Shown: piece by piece, positions 5,827 through 11,290 of the stretch | Position numbering within the stretch: position 1 is the stretch's first letter | Layout of the letters: each line of letters begins with the position of its first letter | DNA from: Candidatus Dojkabacteria bacterium S2_J21 | GTDB lineage: Bacteria > Patescibacteria > Dojkabacteria > SC72 | NCBI GenBank assembly: GCA_019248085.1 | Contig: JAEHHF010000013.1 | Span: forward strand, 1 to 12,765 | DNA: 12,765 bases | Direction of reading: 5' to 3' | Notes under the pieces: model-generated | What the model was told of the DNA's origin: nothing | The model's database searches: none | The model's input: the letters and a program-made list of their open reading frames with translations, nothing else | Translations under genes and position numbers: made by a program

Positions 5827-6276
5827 ATGAAAAAATCATATAGGGCTGGAGCAGTGGTGATAAATAATGGAAACAAGATAGCTTTAGCAAATGAACATCT
5901 ATGGGGATTTCCAAGAGGGGGTGTAGAAGAGAATGAGGAATATTTAACAGCTGCAAAAAGAGAGGTGCTAGAAGAAGTCGGATTAGAAGAATTTGATTCA
6001 ATAGAAGAACTAGGTGTATATGATAGATATCCTAGTGGAATAACAGAAGATACTCCAGGAGCATATCCAATGGAAATACATATGTTTCTTTTTAAAACCA
6101 ACTATACAGGACCTCTAAATCCAAAAGATGAGTCTGTTAAGGAAGCTGGATGGTTTAGTTATGAAGAAGCATCAGAGAAACTAACTGATGAAAAAGATAG
6201 GGAATTTCTACAAAATCATTTGGAAAAGATTTCGGAATCTCAAGCAGAGTTGTTATTATCCACAAAACATAGTTAA
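5827..6276 (+). CDS. NUDIX hydrolase, canonical box
   Basis: The 149-residue protein begins with the strand YRAGAVVINNGNKIALA, then HLWGFPRGG, and a complete NUDIX box at 31-53: Gly31, Glu37, then REVLEEVGL with the metal ligands Glu46, Glu49 and Glu50. The WGFPRG lead-in is common in diadenosine-polyphosphate and dNTP-cleaving members. Length is normal for a stand-alone MutT/Ap4A-type enzyme. It is the only gene between repeat copies B and C. Its last residues (STKHS) and stop codon are encoded by the first bases of repeat C, including the DnaA-box sequence, so cargo and repeat are fused at this end. No Shine-Dalgarno precedes the ATG; a TAGAAT at 5794-5799 is a possible -10. Confidence 0.9.
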   Translation: MKKSYRAGAVVINNGNKIALANEHLWGFPRGGVEENEEYLTAAKREVLEEVGLEEFDSIEELGVYDRYPSGITEDTPGAYPMEIHMFLFKTNYTGPLNPKDESVKEAGWFSYEEASEKLTDEKDREFLQNHLEKISESQAELLLSTKHS

Positions 6277-6525
6277 CAGAAACAGGACTCTCACCAATTA
6301 AAGATTTTGGGTACCAGCAGATAATGAAGCTACAAAAGGCTTCTACCTTCGAACGAAGGGGTACTAAGAACTGGTCCGAAAATGGATATTTTCATCCACC
6401 AGGCCTTACTTTTGAAACTTTCACTTTTTATGGTCAAAATAACTCAATCCCCATAAGGGTTTTAAAGCATAGTGGACGGGTCTTGTAGCAACCTTGAAAG
6501 AATGGCGGGATGGACGGGACTCGAA
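6256..6525. repeat. Cassette repeat copy C (head) ending in a tRNA-3'-like fragment
   Basis: It starts with a perfect DnaA box TTATCCACA (6256-6264), then CATAGTTAACAGAAACAGGA, CTACCTTCGAACGAAGGGGT, TTTTCATCCACCAGGC, AATAACTCAATCCCCATAAG and GTGGACGGGTCTTGTAGC, and ends in TGGCGGGATGGACGGGACTC (from 6503). On the minus strand that end reads as a T-loop TTCGAGT plus the acceptor 3' strand and CCA. The half that would complete the T stem does not pair, so only the 3' end of a tRNA is present. Confidence 0.82.
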
Positions 6526-6604
6526 CCAAGGAGAAATATTATCAAATAGGTAAAGGATTTGTTGAATATAAAGTTCGAGCATTGTTCCTCAGGTCGGACA
6601 GGTC
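6526..6604. repeat. Cassette tail repeat, copy C
   Basis: This is the partner of 5681-5760, in the same orientation and at the same distance from the tRNA-like fragment. It is diverged but keeps ATATTATCAAA, AGGTAAAGG, TTTGTTG, GTTCGA and GGACAGGTC. Confidence 0.72.
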
Positions 6605-6616
6605 TATATAGAAATT

Positions 6617-6646
6617 TTGTCAATTGACTGCCAAGCTAATTGACAA
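6617..6646. promoter_or_regulatory. 9-bp inverted repeat upstream of the RiPP locus
   Basis: TTGTCAATT and AATTGACAA are perfect reverse complements separated by 12 bases, ending 23 bases before the -35 box of the radical SAM promoter. The spacing suits a dimeric activator site or an element end. Confidence 0.4.
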
Positions 6647-6669
6647 CCAACCAAGAAGGTGGATAAGTG

Positions 6670-6698
6670 TTGTTCTAATGGGCAAAAACAGATATAAT
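6670..6698 (+). promoter_or_regulatory. Consensus sigma-70 promoter of the RiPP locus
   Basis: TTGTTC (6670-6675) and a perfect TATAAT (6693-6698) are separated by 17 bp. It predicts a leader of about 60 nt, followed by a strong Shine-Dalgarno AGGAG (6755-6759) placed 6 nt before the radical SAM start codon. Confidence 0.65.
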
Positions 6699-6765
6699 TA
6701 AATGGATACTATAAGTCGTATCGTGTTCTTTTAAAACCAAATATTCAGTCAGAGAGGAGATTGAA

Positions 6766-8073
6766 ATGAAAAGAATTTCGCAAGAAATTTTGTGTGATGA
6801 CTTTTTCCTAATTTCTGATGATCAGAGGAATCTCATATTCTCTCCTCTTCGTAGGATTGTATTTGAGGTTTTTGATCTCGGAATTAAAGAAATAAGAAAA
6901 TGTCAAAAGGATGGAACTATTGAATCCTTGCTTATGGAGAGAGCTGTACAAGAAAAGAAAGCTATGGTGAATCGAGTTGGAAGACCGTTCAAACCAATGA
7001 GACTTGTGCTCTCGTTAACTTCTGATTGTAATCTTCGTTGTATTTATTGCTATGCTGAGGCTGGAAAACAACACAAAACCATGTCTTGGGAAACTGCAAA
7101 AAGTGCAATTGACGAAACAATGAGGAACTTATTAGAAGAAGGAAAGGAGAAATTTCAACTAACTTTCCATGGTGGAGGAGAACCTTTTGTTGCTTTTAAA
7201 CTTATGAAGAAGGCTGTTGAATATGTTAATTCTAAGTGGAAAGGGAAAAAGGATTTCTCTGTAGTTACCAATGGAACTTTAATAACGCCAGAAGTCGCAG
7301 ATTGGTTAGCAGAGAATGATTTCAGACTAACGGTTTCGATAGATGGCCCACCAGAGATTCAGAATCGTCAGAGGCCAAAAGCAAATGGGGAAGGATCTTA
7401 TGAAGATGCTATCTCTGGAGCTATGCTACTGAAAGAAAGAGGTTTGAAGTTTGGTATTCGATCGACAATCACAAATGCGAATGTCTATCTAATGGAAGAT
7501 CTTCTCAAAATAGCGAAAGATTTAGGTTGTGGCTTGAAACTAGAACCTTTTACCCCCGTGGGTAGAGGTGCTGATGAAGAGATTCTTTCGCAGGACGCTT
7601 ATTTCGAACAGTTTATGTTCGCTTCGGAATTGGCTAAAGAGATGGATGTTCCTTTGAAGTCAACCTATTCCTCTGGTTTTGATCCAAAGTGTATCTTTTG
7701 TGCCGGTGATGGTGAAATGTTTTGTGTTCTTCCGAATGGCAAGATCTCTACATGCTCAAGAGTTACAAAAGATGACGATTTGCTTGCTAGCACCTTTATC
7801 GTTGGTAGAGTATTAGATGAAAAGGTCGAGATTGATGCTGTTCAAGTCGAAAGTTTAAGGCATCTCAATGTCATGTTCTATGACCAGTGCAAAGACTGTT
7901 TTGCAAAATGGTATTGCATGGGGGGATGTCATAATACTCGACTTTTGAATGATGGTGTTATGCCAAAGAACCATTGTGATTTGGAAATGCAATTTCTTTG
8001 GGTGAACCTAATAGAATCGGTGGAATCTAATAAGAAAGGAGAAAAAGCTCATGACGGAACGACTGTTTGGTAA
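6766..8073 (+). CDS. Radical SAM/SPASM peptide maturase
   Basis: The 435-residue enzyme has the radical SAM signature CxxxCxxC as Cys88, Cys92 and Cys95 (DCNLRCIYC), the SAM-binding GGGEP at 136-140, and a C-terminal SPASM domain with Cys309, Cys312, Cys320, Cys330, Cys375, Cys378, Cys384, Cys388 and Cys404 for auxiliary iron-sulfur clusters. Such enzymes cut SAM to a 5'-deoxyadenosyl radical and install thioether or carbon crosslinks in ribosomal peptides; anaerobic sulfatase maturases are the main alternative. The first 75 residues could hold a reduced leader-binding domain. The next gene, overlapping it by 23 bp, encodes a cysteine-rich peptide, which strongly favours RiPP maturation. From memory the pair resembles the clostridial CcpM/Clo7bot-type systems; this is unchecked. 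A strong Shine-Dalgarno and consensus promoter set it apart from its neighbours. Confidence 0.9.
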   Translation: MKRISQEILCDDFFLISDDQRNLIFSPLRRIVFEVFDLGIKEIRKCQKDGTIESLLMERAVQEKKAMVNRVGRPFKPMRLVLSLTSDCNLRCIYCYAEAGKQHKTMSWETAKSAIDETMRNLLEEGKEKFQLTFHGGGEPFVAFKLMKKAVEYVNSKWKGKKDFSVVTNGTLITPEVADWLAENDFRLTVSIDGPPEIQNRQRPKANGEGSYEDAISGAMLLKERGLKFGIRSTITNANVYLMEDLLKIAKDLGCGLKLEPFTPVGRGADEEILSQDAYFEQFMFASELAKEMDVPLKSTYSSGFDPKCIFCAGDGEMFCVLPNGKISTCSRVTKDDDLLASTFIVGRVLDEKVEIDAVQVESLRHLNVMFYDQCKDCFAKWYCMGGCHNTRLLNDGVMPKNHCDLEMQFLWVNLIESVESNKKGEKAHDGTTVW

Positions 8074-8200
8074 TGTTGTAGTTCTGGCAGAGGCTGACAC
8101 TACAGTTGCAAATTGCAATCCCGAATGTTACGGCGATTGCCAAGACAACTGTGATTGTTACTGTGAAAGTTACTGCACAGACGATGATGACTGGGATTAG
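8051..8200 (+). CDS. Cysteine-rich RiPP precursor peptide, seven cysteines
   Basis: This 49-residue peptide starts at an ATG inside the end of the maturase gene, preceded by AAAGGAG about 8 nt upstream. The N-terminal half (residues 1-20, including RLFGNVVVLAEA) is a plausible leader. The C-terminal half carries Cys22, 26, 30, 34, 36, 38 and 42 in the regular pattern CX3CX3CX3CXCXCX3C, rich in Asp, Asn and Tyr, followed by an acidic tail ending in Trp-Asp. Regular cysteine spacing next to a radical SAM/SPASM enzyme is the mark of thioether-bridged (ranthipeptide-like) or related peptides. Seven rather than six cysteines argues against SCIFF and towards clostridial seven-cysteine peptides, as far as I recall them. 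A strong hairpin follows. No transporter is adjacent, so export or an intracellular role is open. Confidence 0.82.
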   Translation: MTERLFGNVVVLAEADTTVANCNPECYGDCQDNCDCYCESYCTDDDDWD

Positions 8201-8232
8201 CATTTATGCTATCCTGATTGTATCCAACTAAC

Positions 8233-8265
8233 CCTCTGGGGGTAAAAACACTTTACTCCCAGAGG
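8233..8265 (+). terminator. Strong hairpin after the RiPP precursor
   Basis: CCTCTGGGGGTAAA pairs with TTTACTCCCAGAGG over 14 positions with a single G-T mismatch and a 5-base loop, 32 bases after the precursor stop. The downstream tract is only partly T-rich (CAATTCTT), so the hairpin may also stabilise the message end. Bases 8266-8355 hold nothing I recognise. Confidence 0.7.
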
Positions 8266-8355
8266 CAATTCTTAAAAAAATGAAAATATCTGTACAGACA
8301 AATAAAAACGTAATTTTCTTTGAAACTTTAATATCTTTTATTAATAATGATAAAG

Positions 8356-8463
8356 ACTTACACCCATTGGGGATGAAAGTAATAGAAGAGTTTAATTTTT
8401 TTTTTTCTTTATTCTCTTCTATTACTTACACCCATTGGGGATGAAAGTAATAGAAGAGTTTAA
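8356..8463. repeat. 40-bp direct duplication with a 14-bp inverted repeat across the peptidase start
   Basis: The 40 bases at 8356-8395, beginning ACTTACACCCATTGGGGATG, recur exactly at 8424-8463, where the second copy contains the peptidase start codon. Between them, AAGTAATAGAAGAG (8377-8390) has a perfect reverse complement at 8414-8427 separated by a T-rich loop. The first copy would encode a short dead-end frame (ATG at 8373). The pattern looks like a template-switch event. Confidence 0.85.
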
Positions 8464-9328
8464 AGACATAAAGAAATTAAAATCTTTCGAAGAATTCCAG
8501 AAGAATATTAAAGAAAAGAGAGCACCTTCTCATCCCTGGCAATATATCTTCCTGTCGATTAACCTAAATGATGATCTTACTCCTAAATCTCTCTCTCCAG
8601 TAGATGGATTTGGTCCTAACAGGGAGAAGTCATATATGGAAAATATCTACCCTATTGTAAAGAAAATACATACAGAATGTAATTTTGAGGAAATATATAA
8701 AAAGAAAATACTTCCTGAATATAAGGTTGTAGCTAAAGATATTCAGCAACTTTTAGACAAAAGAAATCCAGGAGATGTTTTAGGAGATTTTTGGAGTAAC
8801 CAGTTGAATACAAAGCTAATCTTTATACCAGATCCTTTACGAGTAGGAGGAGGAAGTGGTGTCTCGAGGGGAAAGGAATTTTATTCCATAACAGGTACAG
8901 TAGAGACGGAGAAGGGTATCATCTTTAAAGATTCTCATATGATATCTAATCTGCTACATGAATATTCACACTCGTTTTTCAAAACCTATCTTTACAAAAG
9001 TGAAGACTTGTTTAAGAAAAACGAAGAGATTTCTAACACTTTATTTGAAAGAATAAAGGAAGAAAAAGAGAGTGAGGTATTTAAGAATTATGGGAAACCT
9101 ACAATATATTTTGAGGAGACTTTTATTAGATCAGTACAGATTCTTCTGAGTAAGAGGTTCTTTGAGAAGGCTATGAACAAAGATATGGAAATCAAGGCTT
9201 TGGAACAATTAAGAAAGAGGAAAGAGGAAGGGTTTATTTTTATAGAAAAATTCTACAAGGAATTAGAGAATAATCAAAAACCTATGGATTCATATATCAA
9301 AGTTCTAGAGAGTATTGTAAATAATTAG
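8441..9328 (+). CDS. HEXXH zinc metallopeptidase-like protein (DUF4932-like)
   Basis: The roughly 295-residue protein has a central zinc-protease helix SNLLHEYSHSFF with the HEXXH motif HEYSH at about 173-177, followed about 50 residues later by YFEETFIRSV, whose glutamates could provide the third zinc ligand. This resembles proteins of the DUF4932 type from memory. There is no signal peptide or membrane segment, so it probably acts in the cytoplasm. It follows the RiPP terminator and a duplicated start region, so it is a separate transcription unit, but it is the only other gene between repeat copies C and D. A role in leader cleavage of the RiPP is possible but not shown. I chose ATG 8441 over the in-frame TTG at 8435; neither has a Shine-Dalgarno. 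Confidence 0.75.
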   Translation: MKVIEEFKDIKKLKSFEEFQKNIKEKRAPSHPWQYIFLSINLNDDLTPKSLSPVDGFGPNREKSYMENIYPIVKKIHTECNFEEIYKKKILPEYKVVAKDIQQLLDKRNPGDVLGDFWSNQLNTKLIFIPDPLRVGGGSGVSRGKEFYSITGTVETEKGIIFKDSHMISNLLHEYSHSFFKTYLYKSEDLFKKNEEISNTLFERIKEEKESEVFKNYGKPTIYFEETFIRSVQILLSKRFFEKAMNKDMEIKALEQLRKRKEEGFIFIEKFYKELENNQKPMDSYIKVLESIVNN

Positions 9329-9337
9329 AGGTATTTG

Positions 9338-9583
9338 ATTATCCACAGAATATAGCTAACAGAAACGAGAACGGAACGGAAGTGTTTTTTATTGAATATC
9401 AAACTTACTCTGTTACAAAGGGCTTTCACCTTCGAACCGTGGGGTACTAAAAACTAGCCTGAAACGAGCTTATTTCATCCACCAGGAGATGAAATTGAAA
9501 AACTTAAAATTAGAGAGGATTTTATGAAGCAACCAAGGGATTCCTAAGTATAGTGGACGGGTCTTGTCGCAACCTTGAAAGAA
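9338..9583. repeat. Cassette repeat copy D (head) adjoining the intact tRNA-Asp
   Basis: It starts with the DnaA box TTATCCACA (9339-9347), then TATAGCTAACAGAAACGAG, ACAAAGGGCTTTCACC, CTTCGAACCGTGGGGTACT, TTTCATCCACCAGGAGATG and GTGGACGGGTCTTGTCGC, and runs straight into the tRNA 3' end. The middle (9495-9530) differs from the other copies, so D is the most diverged internally. Its position shows what the tRNA-like ends of copies A-C derive from. Confidence 0.8.
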
Positions 9584-9660
9584 TGGCGGAATGGAAGGGG
9601 CTCGAACCCTCAACCTTCTCAGTGACAGTGAGATGCTCTAACCAGTTGAGCTACCACTCC
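9584..9660 (-). tRNA. tRNA-Asp (anticodon GTC), CCA encoded
   Basis: Read on the minus strand, GGAGTGG pairs with CCATTCC as a 7-bp acceptor stem, followed by discriminator G and an encoded CCA. The D arm has GCTC/GAGC, the anticodon stem TCTCA/TGAGA encloses the loop CTGTCAC with anticodon GTC, and the T arm GAGGG-TTCGAGC-CCCTT is complete. All arms fold, so the gene is intact and functional despite the adjoining repeat array. A good promoter lies upstream. Confidence 0.95.
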
Positions 9661-9675
9661 ATATATTTAGTCAGA

Positions 9676-9704
9676 AGTATATCAAAATCTATTCTAAATA
9701 ACAA
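9676..9704 (-). promoter_or_regulatory. Sigma-70 promoter of tRNA-Asp
   Basis: On the minus strand TTGTTA (9704-9699) and TATACT (9681-9676) are 17 bp apart, with the tRNA 5' end 15 bases further on. The remaining bases up to the thioredoxin stop at 9809 hold only a weak imperfect hairpin. Confidence 0.65.
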
Positions 9705-9808
9705 TTGTATATTCATAAGCAAAAGCCTAAGGATATTAAGCAATCTAGCGCATTCTATGTATACAATAAAGAGGAAAAGCACCCCCTCTATTTACACTAT
9801 CTCTCCTC

Positions 9809-10129
9809 TTACAAAATCTTGTCTAAAGCTTCGGTATAATCTTCCTCTGGCCTTAAACCAACAAGAGTATCAACTAGTTCTCCATTCTTGAAAACCATTA
9901 CAGAAGGAATACTCATAACCATATATTTTTCAGCTATTTCTCTCTCTTCATCAACATTTACTTTCCCAATCTTAGCTTTCCCTTCATATTCATTCGATAT
10001 CTCTTCGATAACTGGACCTAATGCCTGGCATGGACCACACCATGGTGCCCAGAAATCTACAAGAGCAACACCCTCATATTTTAAAACCTCGTTCTCGAAA
10101 GAATCATCTGTAAAATGTATTAAACTCAT
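9809..10129 (-). CDS. trxA: Thioredoxin
   Basis: The 106-residue protein is a complete thioredoxin: FTDDSFENEVL at the start, the redox site WAPWCGPCQ at about 27-35, the buried aspartate in VDFW, and the cis-proline loop MSIPSVMVF. It reduces protein disulfides in the cytoplasm and is kept reduced by thioredoxin reductase, which is not in the window. It is divergent from the TsaC-TsaE gene across a 69-bp gap. A TATATT lies 6 nt before the ATG (or TATTAT 9 nt), again implying a leaderless message. Confidence 0.95.
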   Translation of the reverse strand: MSLIHFTDDSFENEVLKYEGVALVDFWAPWCGPCQALGPVIEEISNEYEGKAKIGKVNVDEEREIAEKYMVMSIPSVMVFKNGELVDTLVGLRPEEDYTEALDKIL

Positions 10130-10135
10130 TGTAGT

Positions 10136-10144
10136 AATATAATA
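10136..10144 (-). promoter_or_regulatory. -10 box of the thioredoxin gene
   Basis: Two overlapping candidates on the minus strand, TATATT and TATTAT, end 6 and 9 nt before the start codon. No Shine-Dalgarno is present. Confidence 0.4.
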
Positions 10145-10186
10145 ACTTAAAAGTATTGGAATAGTGCGTATTTACGATATTCCTAG

Positions 10187-10192
10187 TATAAT
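10187..10192 (+). promoter_or_regulatory. -10 box of the TsaC-TsaE gene
   Basis: A perfect TATAAT ends 6 nt before the ATG, so transcription would begin at about the start codon. No clear -35 is seen. Confidence 0.45.
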
Positions 10193-10198
10193 TATACC

Positions 10199-11290
10199 AT
10201 GCTTAGAATAGACATAAACCAAAACAAACAAGAAGCCATACTCAAAGCCAACTCCATACTAGAAGATGGTGGCCTTTTGATATATCCAACAGAAACCTGT
10301 TACGGCCTTGGATGTGATGCAACTAATCCTAAAGCATTAGCCCAATTACTTAACTACAAGAAATTTAGAGGATCTAAGCCAATCTCCATTGCCGTAGCTA
10401 ACAGAAAGATGGCAGAAAAGTATGTGGAGATAAATGAAATGGCAGAGAATTTGTACAACAACTATCTCCCAGGACCAATTACAGTCATATCCATGAGCAA
10501 GGGGGAGTTAGTTCCACCAGTAGTATCTATGCAAGGTGCTGTTGGGGTTAGATATCCAGATTACCCTTTCATGCTTGAGGTCATTAAAGCCTTTGGTAAA
10601 CCAATTACTGCTACCTCTGCCAATATGTCCTACAAATCAGCTCCATACAATATTGATCAGTTGATTAAAGATCTCCCGAAGAAAAGCTTGGACTTGGTAG
10701 ATTTAATACTTGATGCTGGTACGTTACCTCAGAATCCTCCTTCCACAGTACTTGATACAACAATGAATCAACTCTCTGTTTTAAGGCAGGGGAAATTAGA
10801 ATTTGAGGATGCATTAATCAAGAACAAAAAGGTTGAGGAGAAGCAAACCAAGCTAACTGAAGAAACGGTTCAGTTAGGAAAGGAATTTGCTGACAAATAT
10901 CTAGGTGAGAACAAACCTGTGGTAATTGCATTGAGTGGTGAACTTGGAGCAGGGAAAACGCAATTTGCAAAAGGGATTGCTCAAGGTTTAGGAGTAGATG
11001 AGATTGTGAATTCTCCTACATATACCATTATTAATGAATATCCATATATGAGAGACGGAGACAAAAAAGTATTAGCACATATGGATACATGGAGATTGCA
11101 GAAGAGCGAGTTGGCGAAATCTGGTCTCATACAACATCTTGAGCAAGGCAATACTGTCGTCATAGAGTGGGCGGATAAGTTCTACCAGGAAATTGCTGCA
11201 CTGTGTGACAATATGGATATCCCAATGTACAAGGTAGTAATTAAATACATATCATTGGAGGAAAGGAATATTGAAATATATGAATCATAG
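10199..11290 (+). CDS. tsaC/tsaE: TsaC-TsaE fusion protein (t6A tRNA modification)
   Basis: The 363-residue protein joins two enzymes usually encoded separately. Residues 1-205 are a TsaC/YrdC domain (IYPTETCYGLGCDA at 28-41, KKFRGSKP, PGPITVI, TSANMS at 139-144, PSTVLD), which makes threonylcarbamoyl-AMP from threonine, bicarbonate and ATP. Residues 220-363 are a TsaE ATPase with Walker A GELGAGKT (247-254), SPTYTIINEY (272-281) and the EWADK segment (323-327). A basic linker (about 205-220) joins them. TsaE drives turnover of the TsaD complex that transfers the group to A37 of ANN-decoding tRNAs. The end overlaps the TsaD gene, completing the pathway except for TsaB, which is not in the window. 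Confidence 0.92.
   Translation: MLRIDINQNKQEAILKANSILEDGGLLIYPTETCYGLGCDATNPKALAQLLNYKKFRGSKPISIAVANRKMAEKYVEINEMAENLYNNYLPGPITVISMSKGELVPPVVSMQGAVGVRYPDYPFMLEVIKAFGKPITATSANMSYKSAPYNIDQLIKDLPKKSLDLVDLILDAGTLPQNPPSTVLDTTMNQLSVLRQGKLEFEDALIKNKKVEEKQTKLTEETVQLGKEFADKYLGENKPVVIALSGELGAGKTQFAKGIAQGLGVDEIVNSPTYTIINEYPYMRDGDKKVLAHMDTWRLQKSELAKSGLIQHLEQGNTVVIEWADKFYQEIAALCDNMDIPMYKVVIKYISLEERNIEIYES

Noticed and set aside
5411..6604. Integron-type attC sites separating cassettes
   Set aside because: The cassette layout suggested it, but I could not find the paired R-boxes ending in AAC/GTT with the expected symmetry, and the conserved ends match a tRNA instead. No integron integrase is in the window.
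4135..9583. CRISPR array
   Set aside because: Repeats are about 250 bp, diverged and separated by genes, with no short regular repeat-spacer pattern and no Cas gene.
9553..9891. 112-residue open frame on the plus strand with EPSTFSVTVRCSNQLSYHS
   Set aside because: It is the antisense translation of the tRNA-Asp gene, continuing into the thioredoxin 3' end; such spurious frames are common over tRNA genes.
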